Source: Clostridia bacterium (lineage in GTDB: Bacteria; Bacillota; Clostridia; Christensenellales; UBA1242). Taken from it: DNA of 62,934 nucleotides. Shown piece after piece: positions 7,803 through 17,938 of the stretch (position 1 is the stretch's first letter; every line of letters starts with the position of its first letter). The stretch lies in contig JAEEMI010000028.1 of NCBI GenBank assembly GCA_016283155.1, positions 1-62,934 of the forward strand, in the 5' to 3' direction. Under the pieces are notes generated by a model that saw nothing but the letters and a program-made list of their open reading frames with translations, was not told the DNA's origin and ran no database searches. The position numbers and the translations under genes were made by a program.

Positions 7803-9821
7803 ATGGAATACAAAGTCAGGTGTGGAGAAGTAACTCCACGGCAACTGGCGGCGTTTAACCAATTAGGGTATAGTGAAAAATTTATCCGATTATTAATTGA
7901 AAGGGGCATCGACTCACCGGAGAAGGCCGAAAAATTTTTTAACTTTGACCCCAGTCAACTGCACGATCCGTATTTATTAAAAGGTATGCAAGCGGCTGTT
8001 ACGCGGTTACGCGACGCTATTAGCCAAAAACAGAGGATTTTAATCATTGGTGATTATGATGCTGATGGTATTTGTGCTACTGCCATTTTATATAAATATC
8101 TTTTAACCCAACGGGTAAAAACTTCGTATTTTTTGCCTGAACGTGATGCTGATGGTTATGGTTTGAATATTGATTTAATTGCACGCTTAAATGAAAAATT
8201 TCACCCTAATTTATTAATTACGGTCGATTGTGGTATTTCTTGTGCGGAAGAAATTAAATTTGCGCAAAGTCTAGGTATTGATTGTATTGTTACTGATCAC
8301 CACGCAATTCCGGAAGTTACCCCAAATTGCATTTGTGTGGACCCCAAATTTAAGGACCAGGATTATCCGTTTGATGATTTATGTGGTGCTGGGGTGTCTT
8401 TAAAATTAGTGCAAGCGATGGAAGGGTTGGAAGTTGCACAAAAGTACTTTGATATTTGTGCAATTGCTACCGTGGCGGATATCGTGTCTTTGACTGACGA
8501 AAATCGTGTAATTGTACATAATGGCTTAAAAATGTTAAATCAAGGTACCGTACCAGGCATTACGGCTTTGGCTCGGGCTTGCAATATTCGTAATGAAATT
8601 AAAAGCGGTGATATCAGTTTCCGTCTTGGTCCCAAGATTAATGCTAGTGGTCGGATGGGTAATGCTAAACGTGGTCTTGACGTAATTTTGGAACAGGACG
8701 AAACACGTTTGGATCATATTATTAAAAATTTGCTTTATATGAATGCTAAACGCCAAGAATTGTGTACTGTAATTTTTGATGAATGCGTACAAATGATTGA
8801 AGACCAAGCTTTGCAAAACGACAGTGCGATTGTGGTAGCGAAGCCGGAATGGGAAAGTGGTGTGTTAGGAATTGTTGCAGTCCGTTTAACCGAAAAGTAT
8901 GGCAAACCCTGCATTGTATTAGGTGGTAAGGGTGGGGTCTATAAAGGCAGTGGTCGTAGTATTCCTGGTATTAATTTGGTAGAATGCATTACAAAATCAT
9001 CAAAATATTTGAGCACTTTTGGCGGACACGCGATGGCAGCAGGAATGTCTTTGCCGGTTGAGAATTTTGAAAAATTCCGCCAATTATTTCAAGAATTAGT
9101 AGTGGCATCAATGAAAGCCCAACCTGTTATTAACTGTAAGTATTATGATTTTGAAATTACCGCGGATGAATTAAACCAAAAGTTTTTTCAAGAAGTGGCA
9201 ATGTTAGAACCAACTGGTTGTGGTAATCCTGCGCCAGTTTTAATGACGGTACTGCGCCAAACCCGCGCTTCTAGTTTGCCAACGCATCCTACACATACAA
9301 AATTTGATAATGGTCAATTAAAGTTTATTTTCTTTGGCGGAGCAGTGTTTAATGAAATTTTGGCGGCACCCTGCGAAAAAAGTATTATTTTTGAATTGCA
9401 ACAACAGAATGATGGTGCTGCACCACAAGCAGTAGTTAAATGTGTGATTCCGTTTGCTATTAATGACGAAGAAAAGGCTTTAGTATTACAACGTTATTTA
9501 CACGATGATTTAACTGTTACCCCAGATCAAAGTTTACAAAACATTATTCACGGGTTAAGTGTTGACAGAAGTGTATTTATTGAGTATTATAAGGCAACGC
9601 TTAATTTGGTAAGTCGCAATAATTTTTGCCAATCACCACTGAAATTATTTGCGAAATTAATGTTACCAACGAAAAACCTGTTCCAGTTTGTATTTTGTTT
9701 TGCCGTATTTGAACAGCTGGGCATCTATGAGGTTGTACGTAACCGTTTACAAATCCACAATGAACGTACTACCGAACTTAACAAAAGTGCGATTTACAAT
9801 AAAATTGTTAATCTAAATTAG
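7803..9821 (+). CDS. recJ: Single-stranded-DNA-specific 5'-3' exonuclease RecJ
   Basis: DHH-family exonuclease degrading single-stranded DNA from the 5' end in recombination and repair. The 672-residue protein has the DHH phosphoesterase motifs in order: IIGDYDADG, the DADGYGLN repeat, LLITVDCG, the DHH box as VTDHHAIPE, GAGVSLKL, then GPKINASGRMG. The DHHA1 domain follows with GVLGIVA, KGSGRSIPG and STFGGHAMAAG, then a C-terminal nucleic-acid-binding region and a Firmicutes-type extension. The start at 7803 fits the promoter position; the frame is open upstream to 7755 but without support. RNase J follows after 19 bases, probably in the same transcript, with its own AAGGAG site. Confidence 0.93.
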   Translation: MEYKVRCGEVTPRQLAAFNQLGYSEKFIRLLIERGIDSPEKAEKFFNFDPSQLHDPYLLKGMQAAVTRLRDAISQKQRILIIGDYDADGICATAILYKYLLTQRVKTSYFLPERDADGYGLNIDLIARLNEKFHPNLLITVDCGISCAEEIKFAQSLGIDCIVTDHHAIPEVTPNCICVDPKFKDQDYPFDDLCGAGVSLKLVQAMEGLEVAQKYFDICAIATVADIVSLTDENRVIVHNGLKMLNQGTVPGITALARACNIRNEIKSGDISFRLGPKINASGRMGNAKRGLDVILEQDETRLDHIIKNLLYMNAKRQELCTVIFDECVQMIEDQALQNDSAIVVAKPEWESGVLGIVAVRLTEKYGKPCIVLGGKGGVYKGSGRSIPGINLVECITKSSKYLSTFGGHAMAAGMSLPVENFEKFRQLFQELVVASMKAQPVINCKYYDFEITADELNQKFFQEVAMLEPTGCGNPAPVLMTVLRQTRASSLPTHPTHTKFDNGQLKFIFFGGAVFNEILAAPCEKSIIFELQQQNDGAAPQAVVKCVIPFAINDEEKALVLQRYLHDDLTVTPDQSLQNIIHGLSVDRSVFIEYYKATLNLVSRNNFCQSPLKLFAKLMLPTKNLFQFVFCFAVFEQLGIYEVVRNRLQIHNERTTELNKSAIYNKIVNLN

Positions 9822-9840
9822 TCAGAATAAGGAGAAAAAA

Positions 9841-11505
9841 ATGAGCAAAAATTTACGGATTAGTTTCTTGGGAGGATTAGGCGAAATCGGTAAAAATATG
9901 ACCGTGTTTGAATACGGTGATGATATTATTGTCGTTGATGCTGGTTTGGCATTTCCTGATCCCGATAAAATGCCTGGTATTGATTTAGTTGTCCAGGATA
10001 TTACTTATTTAATTCGCAATAAAGATAAAGTGAAAGGTTATGTCATTACTCACGGACACGAAGACCACATTGGTGGTTTGCCATTTGCTTTAAAAGAAGT
10101 ACCCGCACCAATTTACGCTAGTCGAATGACTCTGGGTCTGGTTGAACGTAAATTACACGAACATTCTGGTTTGAAAGTTAAAGCCGTAGCGGTGCGTCCG
10201 CGTGCGGTTGTACAAATTGGTGCATTCTCGGTGGAATTTATCCACGTTAACCACTCAATTCCAGGTTCGTTCGCTTTAGCAATTACCACACCGTTGGGAA
10301 CTGTTTTTCACAGTGGCGATTTAAAAATTGATTTAACTCCGGTGGATGGCCAACCAATTGACTTAGCTCGTATTGGTGAAATCGGTCGTCGTGGTGTTTC
10401 ATTAATGCTTTGTGAAAGTACCAATGTGGAACGTCCAGGTTTTACAATGAGTGAAACAACGGTTGGAGAACGTTTAGATGAGTTGTTTGAACAATATAAA
10501 AACAAACGGATGTTTATTACTGCGTTTGCTTCGAACGTTCACCGTATGCAACAAATCTTGGACTTAGCACAAAAGTATAAACGTAAAGTCGCTTTCTTGG
10601 GACGCAGTATGGTAGCGGTTAGCGATATTGCCATTAAGTTAGGGGAAATGAAAGCACGTCCCGAAAATATTATCGAAATCAGTAAGATTAGTGCTTTCAA
10701 GAATGAAGAAGTGTTGGTTTTATTAACAGGCAGTCAAGGGGAACGCAATGCTGCGTTGAGTCGTATTGCCAATGGGGAATTCCCACAAATTAATTTAGGT
10801 CCTGATGATGCAGTTATCTTTTCGGCAACCGCGATTGCAGGTAACGAAGGTGCTGTGGCTGATGTAGTTAATAATTTGGTTTATCGTGGTTGTGAAGTGG
10901 TATACGAACGTTTGGCAGCGGTCCACGTTTCTGGACACGCTTGCCAAGAAGAATTGAAAATTATTCACGCTTTAGTTCGTCCGCGTAATTTTATTCCGAT
11001 TCACGGTGAATACAAAATGTTGAAAAAACATTGTGATATGGCAAAGCGAATGGGAATGCCCGCACGTAATGTCTTTATGGCTGACTTAGGCGAGTGTTGG
11101 GAGTTATCAGCTTCGGGATTGAAAAAAGTTGGTTCAGTACCACACGGTGCACGTTTAATTGATGGTTATGGCGCCGGTGATGTGGATAGTTCGGTTTTAC
11201 GTGACCGTCAAGCTTTGGCGGAGGATGGTATTTGCGTAATTGGTTTGGGTTACGATGCTAAGAATGGTGATTTATTATCTGGCCCAGATGTGATTATGAA
11301 AGGTTTAGCCTATGCCCACGAATTAGAAAAAGTAATTGTTGATATTCGTGGCGTGGTTTTGGAATCTTTAAGTAAGATGCCGTTCAATGGTAATGATATT
11401 AACGAAGTGCGTAATCAAATTCGGAAAGATGTTCAAAATTATTTCCAAAAAAATTACAATCGTCGCCCCATTGTGGTGTCGATGTTGGAAAAGGTTGGTC
11501 AATGA
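9841..11505 (+). CDS. rnj: Ribonuclease J
   Basis: Metallo-beta-lactamase/beta-CASP ribonuclease with endonuclease and 5'-3' exonuclease activity, central to mRNA turnover and rRNA maturation in Gram-positive bacteria. The 554-residue protein carries GGLGEIGKN, the metal-binding THGHEDHIGG motif (H71, H73, D75, H76), FHSGDLK, the beta-CASP motifs in the middle third (TAFASNVHR, ATAIAGNE), and VSGHACQEE with PIHGEY. The C-terminal oligomerisation domain ends near RRPIVVSML. Length is normal. AAGGAG precedes the ATG. lspA begins inside the last codon (ATGA overlap), giving translational coupling. Only one RNase J gene is seen here; J1 versus J2 cannot be decided. Confidence 0.95.
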   Translation: MSKNLRISFLGGLGEIGKNMTVFEYGDDIIVVDAGLAFPDPDKMPGIDLVVQDITYLIRNKDKVKGYVITHGHEDHIGGLPFALKEVPAPIYASRMTLGLVERKLHEHSGLKVKAVAVRPRAVVQIGAFSVEFIHVNHSIPGSFALAITTPLGTVFHSGDLKIDLTPVDGQPIDLARIGEIGRRGVSLMLCESTNVERPGFTMSETTVGERLDELFEQYKNKRMFITAFASNVHRMQQILDLAQKYKRKVAFLGRSMVAVSDIAIKLGEMKARPENIIEISKISAFKNEEVLVLLTGSQGERNAALSRIANGEFPQINLGPDDAVIFSATAIAGNEGAVADVVNNLVYRGCEVVYERLAAVHVSGHACQEELKIIHALVRPRNFIPIHGEYKMLKKHCDMAKRMGMPARNVFMADLGECWELSASGLKKVGSVPHGARLIDGYGAGDVDSSVLRDRQALAEDGICVIGLGYDAKNGDLLSGPDVIMKGLAYAHELEKVIVDIRGVVLESLSKMPFNGNDINEVRNQIRKDVQNYFQKNYNRRPIVVSMLEKVGQ

Positions 11506-11906
11506 TTTGGCTATTCTTTAGTGTTATTGTAGCAGTCGTAACGGCTGACTTAATCACTAAATTTACCATCGACGGGGTAATGAATTCTGGTATTGCGTGG
11601 GGCTTAGGGGCACAATTGCCGTGGTTATGGGTGTTTGTGGTTGTGTTTTCTTTTGTCTTAGTGGCTGTGTTATTATGGTGGTTTTTCTCCCGTAAAAAAC
11701 GTACGTGGTTTTGGACCATCGGTTTAGCACTTTTTATTGGTGGTGTGCTTGGTAATGCGATTGATCGTTTGCTTTCCAATGGTGCCGTTCACGACTTTAT
11801 TGATTTTATAATTTTTCGTAATAACTTAGCGGATATTGCTTTATCAGTCGGTGCGGTGATGATGGTTTTAGCAATGATTATGGAGGAATTCCGTGCGCCT
11901 AGATAA
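11502..11906 (+). CDS. lspA: Signal peptidase II (prolipoprotein signal peptidase)
   Basis: Membrane aspartyl protease that removes the signal peptide of prolipoproteins after lipidation. At 134 residues it is a little short but complete: four transmembrane helices, NSGIAWGL (N28, G30), GGVLGNAIDR around residues 80-89, HDFIDF with the first catalytic aspartate at about D98, and NLADIA with the second at D111. It overlaps the end of the RNase J gene and the start of the pseudouridine synthase gene, so the three are translationally coupled. A likely client is encoded at 20864 (lipobox LVGC). Confidence 0.92.
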   Translation: MIWLFFSVIVAVVTADLITKFTIDGVMNSGIAWGLGAQLPWLWVFVVVFSFVLVAVLLWWFFSRKKRTWFWTIGLALFIGGVLGNAIDRLLSNGAVHDFIDFIIFRNNLADIALSVGAVMMVLAMIMEEFRAPR

Positions 11907-12729
11907 ATACTTATTGGAACGTTATCCTGAAGTCACCCGTAGTCAAATTGCTGCGGCAATTAAACGTGGTGATTTTACGGTCAACGGACAAGTTGTTAAA
12001 GCGGGTTATGAGTTGCGTTCAACTGATGTGGTAGACGGAAAATTAACGCCAGTTGTGGTTACTGCGGAACCGGAAGATATTGCATTAGATGTGGTTTATG
12101 AAGATGAATATTTAATGGTGATTAATAAACCGCGTGGTATGGTGGTGCATCCAGGGGCCGGTGTTAAATCAGGAACTATACTAAATGCTTTATTAGGACG
12201 GGGACAAGAAAACCTAGAACGTGCGGGAATTGTTCATCGTTTAGATAAAAACACCGCAGGTTTATTGATTATTGCTAAAACTGCGGATTGCCAGCAACGT
12301 TTAGGACGTATGTTTGAAAAACATGTAATTCAACGAACTTATTGGGGGTTGGTTGATGGCGTAGTTAATACTGATCAAACGATTGACCGTAACATTGTAC
12401 GTCATCCGCAACACCGTACAATTTTTACTACGACAGAACAAGGTGGGCGTCGTGCTGTTACACATTTACACGTTTTAGAACGCTATGCAAAACACACCTT
12501 GTGCGAGTTTACGTTAGAAACTGGCAGGACTCATCAAATTCGTGTGCACTGCAAAGCAATTCATCATCCTATTTTGGGGGATCCCGAATATAATAGTGGT
12601 AGTGGGCAAATGCTAGAAGCAGTTAAGTTGGATTTTGTACATCCGATGACAGGTAAATCAATACATCTGGCAATCCAACCGACAAAAGCGTTTGCGGAAG
12701 CAAGAGAAAAATGTTATTATTTAAAATAA
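11893..12729 (+). CDS. RluD-like 23S rRNA pseudouridine synthase
   Basis: Pseudouridine synthase of the RluA/RluD family. An N-terminal S4 RNA-binding domain (residues 1-55, MRLDKYLLER) leads to the catalytic domain with INKPRGMVVHPG and HRLDKNTAGLL, where D118 is the catalytic aspartate, and ends with LETGRTHQIRVH. The start is GTG at 11893, supported by TGGAGGA six bases upstream; the gene overlaps lspA by 14 bases. lspA followed by an rluD-like gene is a common Firmicutes arrangement. Which 23S uridines it modifies cannot be said. Confidence 0.9.
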   Translation: MRLDKYLLERYPEVTRSQIAAAIKRGDFTVNGQVVKAGYELRSTDVVDGKLTPVVVTAEPEDIALDVVYEDEYLMVINKPRGMVVHPGAGVKSGTILNALLGRGQENLERAGIVHRLDKNTAGLLIIAKTADCQQRLGRMFEKHVIQRTYWGLVDGVVNTDQTIDRNIVRHPQHRTIFTTTEQGGRRAVTHLHVLERYAKHTLCEFTLETGRTHQIRVHCKAIHHPILGDPEYNSGSGQMLEAVKLDFVHPMTGKSIHLAIQPTKAFAEAREKCYYLK

Positions 12730-12743
12730 GGAGGTAAAATTAA

Positions 12744-13034
12744 ATGTCAACAACAAGAAGGACTGGGTTATTGAACATCTTGTCATACTTGGCGGTAGTA
12801 TTCGTCGGGATTGCTTTGTTAATGTCTTGGCTATTGAATTTAGTCGGCGTTACAGCACAAGTGGTCAGTGCCTTAAACATCTTGGCACAGGTTCTGGCTT
12901 ACTTCGTGGTGGCTTGCCATTCTTATGGCTATGCACGCGCACGTGGTCGCGGCTGGTTAATCGTTTGGGTCGTTGCCATTGTTTTGATTGTAGTATTCTT
13001 GGTTTTGGGCAACATTAATATTCGTTTTAAATAA
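12744..13034 (+). CDS. Small three-helix membrane protein
   Basis: Unrecognised 96-residue protein with a strong AAGGAGGT ribosome site. Three hydrophobic helices (about residues 12-31, 34-58 and 69-88) are joined by short loops; the loop after the second carries R-A-R-G-R-G, a positive patch predicted to face the cytosol. It lies 14 bases after the rluD-like gene and 5 bases before another membrane protein gene, so it is probably in the same operon. No catalytic motif is seen. Confidence 0.6.
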   Translation: MSTTRRTGLLNILSYLAVVFVGIALLMSWLLNLVGVTAQVVSALNILAQVLAYFVVACHSYGYARARGRGWLIVWVVAIVLIVVFLVLGNINIRFK

Positions 13035-13039
13035 TTAAA

Positions 13040-13459
13040 ATGAAATGGATCCGAATTACGTTTACTAAATTACGAGATTATTTTACGGCTAATTCTGGTC
13101 GTAAAATTTTCTTTTGTGGTCTAGTTGCAACGTTGTTGAATTTTCTTTTATACTGTATTTTACATTTTAGTTTCTTTTTATTTGTTGCGGTATTAGCTTT
13201 GATTATTACTGCCATTGGTACCTTATGGGATTCAATGTACAGCCGTTACCTATTTTTAAAGAAAATCCGTGATATTCAGTACGAACATTTGAAAGATATT
13301 ACTGATAAACAAGCGGCTGGTGAGAATGTGGTAATGACACCAACCTTTACTGATGATGAAAAACGTTACTTACGTCGTCGCAAATGGAGTTTTGTAATTG
13401 TGATTATCTTTAAGGTCGGCTTAGTGATTGCGTTATTTTCCTTGCTTTTACGTATCTAA
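13040..13459 (+). CDS. Membrane protein with two N-terminal and one C-terminal helix
   Basis: Unrecognised 139-residue protein. A basic N-terminus (KWIRITFTKLRD) precedes two hydrophobic helices at about residues 25-65; a charged cytosolic segment (about 70-110) follows with KKIRDIQYEHLKD and RRRKW; one more helix (115-137) ends the protein. It starts five bases after the previous gene without its own ribosome site, so coupling is likely. Its last codons contain the -35 of the trigger factor promoter. Confidence 0.55.
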   Translation: MKWIRITFTKLRDYFTANSGRKIFFCGLVATLLNFLLYCILHFSFFLFVAVLALIITAIGTLWDSMYSRYLFLKKIRDIQYEHLKDITDKQAAGENVVMTPTFTDDEKRYLRRRKWSFVIVIIFKVGLVIALFSLLLRI

Positions 13460-13471
13460 ATGGGTTAAAAT
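13442..13471 (+). promoter_or_regulatory. tig promoter, leaderless type
   Basis: TTGCTT (13442-13447), 18-base spacer, TAAAAT (13466-13471), seven bases to the ATG at 13479. No ribosome-binding site. Confidence 0.5.
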
Positions 13472-13478
13472 ATTTGTT

Positions 13479-14645
13479 ATGGACAAAAAAATTACAAAAC
13501 AGAAAAATCAGGCGACGGTCGTGATGACTTTTACCAAAGACGAATGGGAAGCTGCGAACGAAAACGCCTACAAAAAAAATGCCAGCAAATATAAAGTGGC
13601 TGGATTCCGTGCTGGTAAAGCTCCACGCAAAATGATTGAACAACAATATGGTGCTGGTATCTTCGTTGAAGAAGCAGTGCAAGATTTGTTTGCTGCCAAT
13701 TTTGGCGATGAATTAAAATTAATTGATTATCCACGTTTGGATTTTGATTTCACAACTGAAGGTGGAATTAAATTAACCGCTACTTGTGATATTGAACCTG
13801 AAGTTACTTTGGGACAATATACCGGTTTGGAAATTCAAAAAACCGAAGTTAAAGTTGGTGCTAAAGATGTTGATGCTTATTTGAATCGTTTACAACAAAC
13901 TCGTGCTAAACAAGTTGCAGCTGATAAAGATCACGCAGTTGCTAATGGCGATATCGCTGTAATTGATTTTAAAGGTAGTGTTGACGGCGAATACTTTGAA
14001 GGTGGCACCGCGCAAAATTACGAATTAGAAATTGGTAGTCAAAGTTTCATCGATAACTTTGAAGCACAATTGATTGGAATGAAAATGGGTGAAGCACGTG
14101 ATGTGAATGTAACTTTCCCCAAAAATTATCACGTCGAAAAATTACAGAATGCAAAAGCTAAATTTGAAGTTAAATTAAATAACATTATGGTTAAAGAAAT
14201 GCCAGCACTTGATGACCAATTCGCAAAAGAGGTTTCTGAATTTGACAACATCAAAGCATTCAAAGAAGACATCTTGAAAAAATTAACCGAACAAGCAACT
14301 AAACAAGCTGAATATGCTGATGAAGAAAAATTGTTCGAAAAAATTATGGATAATGCCAAGGTGGAAATTCCTGACAAAATGATTCACGATTATGCACATT
14401 CAATGATTCACGATATGGAACACCAATTGGCTTCACAAGGTGCCACAATGGAAATGTATGCTCAATATATGGGCACCACCGTGGAAAAGATTCACGATGA
14501 ACAACACGTATTGGCAGCCAAACAAGTCAAAATGCGTTTAGTAATGGATGCAATCGTGGAAAAAGAACATTTGTCCGACAAAGACCGACAAAAACAATTT
14601 GAGAATTTGACCATATTCTTAAAGAGGGAGAACAAAATATGTTAG
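13479..14645 (+). CDS. tig: Trigger factor (ribosome-associated chaperone, PPIase)
   Basis: Ribosome-bound folding chaperone with peptidyl-prolyl isomerase domain. The 388-residue protein (family usually about 430) has the N-terminal ribosome-docking signature GFRAGKAP near residues 44-51, a central FKBP-type domain beginning near [14 protein letters not shown] and including [17 protein letters not shown], and a helical C-terminal arm domain that looks somewhat shortened. The start at 13479 is preceded by a -10 box at seven bases rather than a ribosome site. The gene runs into clpP with a seven-base overlap. A tig-clpP-clpX order is common in bacteria, tying folding to quality-control proteolysis. 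Confidence 0.93.
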   Translation: MDKKITKQKNQATVVMTFTKDEWEAANENAYKKNASKYKVAGFRAGKAPRKMIEQQYGAGIFVEEAVQDLFAANFGDELKLIDYPRLDFDFTTEGGIKLTATCDIEPEVTLGQYTGLEIQKTEVKVGAKDVDAYLNRLQQTRAKQVAADKDHAVANGDIAVIDFKGSVDGEYFEGGTAQNYELEIGSQSFIDNFEAQLIGMKMGEARDVNVTFPKNYHVEKLQNAKAKFEVKLNNIMVKEMPALDDQFAKEVSEFDNIKAFKEDILKKLTEQATKQAEYADEEKLFEKIMDNAKVEIPDKMIHDYAHSMIHDMEHQLASQGATMEMYAQYMGTTVEKIHDEQHVLAAKQVKMRLVMDAIVEKEHLSDKDRQKQFENLTIFLKRENKIC

Positions 14646-15220
14646 TTCCAATGGTCGTTGACCAAACAGCGAATGGCGAACGTAGTTACGATATTTACAG
14701 TCGCTTGTTGGAAGACCGCATTGTCTTTTTGAATGGGGAAGTCAACGCTCAATCCGCAAACTTAGTGGTAGCTCAGTTGATTTATTTGGAAGCTAAAGAT
14801 CCAAATAAAGACATTTCGTTGTATATTAACAGTCCAGGGGGCACAGTTACTGACGGTTTTGCAATTTACGATACGATGCAATACATTAAATGCGATGTAT
14901 CAACGATTTGTGTCGGTATGGCGGCTTCAATGGGTGCGTTCTTGTTATCAGCAGGCACCAAAGGTAAACGTTATGCGTTATCAAATAGTGAAATTATGAT
15001 TCATCAACCATTGGGTGGCACGCAAGGTCAAGCGACCGACATTCAAATTCAAGCCGAACACATTTTGCGTTTGAAAAAACGTTTAACCAAAATTTTGGCA
15101 GAAAACTGTGGTAAAACCGAAACCCAAGTTGCCGCTGATTGTGAACGCGATCATTATATGTCGGCAGACGAAGCTAAAGCATATGGCTTGGTGGATAAAG
15201 TTTTTACGAAACGTAGTTAA
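14639..15220 (+). CDS. clpP: ATP-dependent Clp protease proteolytic subunit
   Basis: Self-compartmentalised serine protease forming the tetradecameric barrel that ClpX feeds. All three catalytic residues are present at the expected places: S97 in GMAASMGA, H122 in MIHQPLGG, D171 in ERDHYMS. The 193-residue length is standard. An AAAGAGGGA ribosome site lies inside the end of tig and the two genes overlap. A separate promoter for clpX lies just at the end of this gene. Confidence 0.96.
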   Translation: MLVPMVVDQTANGERSYDIYSRLLEDRIVFLNGEVNAQSANLVVAQLIYLEAKDPNKDISLYINSPGGTVTDGFAIYDTMQYIKCDVSTICVGMAASMGAFLLSAGTKGKRYALSNSEIMIHQPLGGTQGQATDIQIQAEHILRLKKRLTKILAENCGKTETQVAADCERDHYMSADEAKAYGLVDKVFTKRS

Positions 15221-15231
15221 TTTGGTATAAT
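15203..15231 (+). promoter_or_regulatory. clpX promoter
   Basis: TTTACG (15203-15208), 17-base spacer, extended -10 TGGTATAAT ending at 15231. It gives a leader of about 50 bases that holds a strong GGAGGT ribosome site, in contrast to the leaderless promoters nearby. Confidence 0.5.
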
Positions 15232-15290
15232 TGAACTAGTCAAAGGTAAACTAACAAATATCGTGTGTAGATAATGGAGAGGAGGTCCAG

Positions 15291-16619
15291 ATGAACACTT
15301 TATGCAGTTTTTGCGGACGTAGTAGCCGTGAAGTTAAAAAAATTATTGGCAGCCCAACTGGGTCAGCCTATATTTGTGAATATTGTATTGAGGCCTGTGC
15401 TGATGTTTTATTAGCACACCGCGAACATACCACACCCGATGATTTGGTCTTATTGCCTCCGGCACAAATTAAAGCTAAATTGGACGAATACATTATCGGA
15501 CAAGACGAAGCTAAAAAAACTTTATCGGTGGCTGTATATAACCATTATAAACGTATCAATTACAACCAATATTTGAAACATAGTAAAAGGAAAGACCGTA
15601 AACCTGATGATGTTGAATTAGAAAAAAGTAACATTTTAATGATTGGACCCACTGGTTCTGGTAAAACTTTGTTGGCAAAAAACTTGGCGCGCATTTTGGA
15701 TGTGCCGTTTGCGATTGCCGATGCCACGACTTTAACCGAAGCTGGTTATGTCGGGGAAGATGTGGAAAATATTTTATTGAAACTATTACAAAATTGTGAT
15801 TACGATGTGGAAAAAGCACAACGCGGCATTGTCTATGTCGACGAAATCGACAAGATTGCCAAGAAGGGTGAAAACCGCAGTATTACCCGTGATGTGTCGG
15901 GTGAAGGCGTGCAACAGTCGTTATTAAAGATTATTGAAGGTACGATTGCTAATGTACCACCACAAGGTGGACGTAAACACCCAAGTCAAGAATGTATTCA
16001 AATTGATACTTCTAATATTTTATTCATTGTGGGTGGTGCATTTGTTGGTTTGGAAAAGATTGTTTCGGCGCGTTTGAATGGTAGTGGTTTAGGATTTGGC
16101 GCGGAATTAAAGAATAATACTGATGAATCGGCTTCGGTAACCGACGTTAAAAAGGTTAGTCCAGTTGATTTGGTCAAGTTCGGTATTATTCCCGAATTTG
16201 TGGGTCGTGTGCCGGTTGTGGTTGGTTTGGAAGCTTTGGACCGTAATGCTTTGATTAAAATTTTAACGCAACCCAAAAATGCATTGGTGAAACAATTTGT
16301 CAAAATGTTCTCATTAGATAATGTCAAATTAGAAATTACAAAAGATGCTGTTGAACGTATTGCGGATTTAGCTTTGGAATTAAAAACTGGTGCCCGTGGT
16401 TTACGTACGATTTTGGAAGATGCTTTATTGGATACAATGTATTCAACACCGGCGGATAAAACGATTGATAAAATTACGATTGATGCCGACGTGATTAACA
16501 AGGTTACGACACCCAAAATCCACCACGCAGAAAAACCAGTTTTGCCAGTGGCGGAAAGTAAAGCTGAAACGGCGGCACTAACGGAAACAAAAATTACAAC
16601 TGCCAAAACTTCAGCATAA
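15291..16619 (+). CDS. clpX: ATP-dependent Clp protease ATPase subunit ClpX
   Basis: AAA+ unfoldase of the ClpXP protease. The N-terminal zinc finger uses C5, C8, C29 and C32. Walker A is GPTGSGKT (120-127), Walker B IVYVDEID (181-188), and the ClpP-docking loop appears as [17 protein letters not shown] and the sensor-2 segment GARGLRTI follow. At 442 residues it has an extra C-terminal tail of about 35 residues, rich in A, T, E and K, beyond the normal end near VTTPKI; such tails are variable. Ribosome site GGAGGT precedes the ATG. It has its own promoter but follows tig-clpP. Confidence 0.96.
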   Translation: MNTLCSFCGRSSREVKKIIGSPTGSAYICEYCIEACADVLLAHREHTTPDDLVLLPPAQIKAKLDEYIIGQDEAKKTLSVAVYNHYKRINYNQYLKHSKRKDRKPDDVELEKSNILMIGPTGSGKTLLAKNLARILDVPFAIADATTLTEAGYVGEDVENILLKLLQNCDYDVEKAQRGIVYVDEIDKIAKKGENRSITRDVSGEGVQQSLLKIIEGTIANVPPQGGRKHPSQECIQIDTSNILFIVGGAFVGLEKIVSARLNGSGLGFGAELKNNTDESASVTDVKKVSPVDLVKFGIIPEFVGRVPVVVGLEALDRNALIKILTQPKNALVKQFVKMFSLDNVKLEITKDAVERIADLALELKTGARGLRTILEDALLDTMYSTPADKTIDKITIDADVINKVTTPKIHHAEKPVLPVAESKAETAALTETKITTAKTSA

Positions 16620-16644
16620 AATATTAATCAAAGGAAGTATTAAA

Positions 16645-17490
16645 ATGGACTTCTTACAAAAGATGTCGGAATGCAAACCCGAGGAGGTTGACACAATCGT
16701 CAAAGAGGCAATTGAAGCAGCTGATGCTAACGCCACGAAAGTTAAATGCTTAGGATTTGAAAATGGTTTGTCAAAAAACAGTGTGTTTAAAGGATTTATA
16801 CCACTTAACACTAGAATTAAATATTCAAATTTGGGTTTAGCAGATTATGGAATGCAAACTACGGATTTTATTTATGAATTTATGCATTTTATTAAAGATA
16901 AACAGATATATCAGAAAAAAATACTGATTGATGCATTAGAACCTTTTGTGATTGATTATTTTGGATTACCTGGTAAGATGTCGCGTGACACAATTTTTGA
17001 TGACATACCATTTCAGAATACAAAAACCGAAGAAGAATATTTTGCGGCGCTTGAAAATAATAAGCTTGTTGATTTAAAGGGAAAAGGTGCGGCACAATGT
17101 ACCGAAAGAAGTGCATTGGTTCAACAAATATTGAGTATTTTGGGAATGGAATCATATTACTGTATGGGTTGTGCCGATATAAACGGTCAACAAGAACCGC
17201 ATTGTTTTAATATAGTCAAAAGAAAAAAGGATTACGCTTTGTTGGATTATAGCGTAACAGTTAATCTTTATAAAGATGACAATAAGGAAAGATATCGTCC
17301 TTTTATTGGTTTGTTAACAAATGAAGAATTTTCAGATTTTATCAATAAAGGTAATATAAAGTCTTTTGACGACTATGATATAGTTAATGGTGAACAAAAG
17401 AAGAAGGGAACTCGTATGTATGTGGTAGGTAAGTATGAAATTGAAAAAGAAAATGTAAATATTGAAAGTGACAAAATTATGACTAAGTGA
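16645..17490 (+). CDS. Transglutaminase-fold protein with atypical codon use
   Basis: Unrecognised 281-residue protein. The centre shows a transglutaminase/papain-like catalytic layout: C152 in GAAQCTERSALVQQ, H186 in QEPHCFNI, D201 in ALLDYS, with the usual helix after the cysteine. There is no signal peptide, so it is probably cytosolic. Many arginines are coded AGA, whereas nearby genes favour CGT, and the gene looks more AT-rich than its neighbours; horizontal acquisition is possible. It starts 25 bases after clpX with a GGAAG ribosome site. Substrate is unknown. A second protein with the same triad spacing pattern is encoded at 24474, but they share little else. Confidence 0.55.
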   Translation: MDFLQKMSECKPEEVDTIVKEAIEAADANATKVKCLGFENGLSKNSVFKGFIPLNTRIKYSNLGLADYGMQTTDFIYEFMHFIKDKQIYQKKILIDALEPFVIDYFGLPGKMSRDTIFDDIPFQNTKTEEEYFAALENNKLVDLKGKGAAQCTERSALVQQILSILGMESYYCMGCADINGQQEPHCFNIVKRKKDYALLDYSVTVNLYKDDNKERYRPFIGLLTNEEFSDFINKGNIKSFDDYDIVNGEQKKKGTRMYVVGKYEIEKENVNIESDKIMTK

Positions 17491-17506
17491 CATAATATAT
17501 TGAAAA

Positions 17507-17938
17507 ATGATTACAGAAGACCGCAAGCGGCATATGTTTGGAGTAGCGGAGTTTTTGCGACATTATGCACAAGAACAAAAGTTACCACAGCAAGACTGTG
17601 ACGAACTTTATACTCTTGGTTTGTTGCACGATATTGGTTATGCATTTTTAGAAGAACCGGATTATCATCAGCACGAAACGGTGGGTGGCGAATTTTTGAA
17701 AAAGCAAAATTATCCATACTGGCAAGAAGTTTATTATCACGGTGTGGTGAATTGCCCGTATCAAAGTCGCTTTTTGAATTTGTTAAACTGGGCGGACTTA
17801 CACGTGGATAGTAAAGGCAACGTGGTATCGTACGAAGAACGTTTAGCCGATATTGCGCGCCGACACCAAACATCAAGTTTAACATTTAATCACGCCAAGC
17901 AGTTGGTCGCTGAACTCAAAGCAAAAGGGTACGAATAA
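17507..17938 (+). CDS. HD-domain phosphohydrolase
   Basis: Small 143-residue HD-superfamily protein, predicted metal-dependent phosphohydrolase. Metal ligands can be traced: H9 (RHMFGVA), H41-D42 (LLHDIGY), H78 (YHGVV) and D97 (NWADLHVD). The conserved E/YHQHE segment lies between. Such stand-alone HD proteins often act on nucleotides or cyclic dinucleotides, but the substrate is not evident. The gene is followed directly by a bidirectional terminator shared with nusG. Confidence 0.75.
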   Translation: MITEDRKRHMFGVAEFLRHYAQEQKLPQQDCDELYTLGLLHDIGYAFLEEPDYHQHETVGGEFLKKQNYPYWQEVYYHGVVNCPYQSRFLNLLNWADLHVDSKGNVVSYEERLADIARRHQTSSLTFNHAKQLVAELKAKGYE

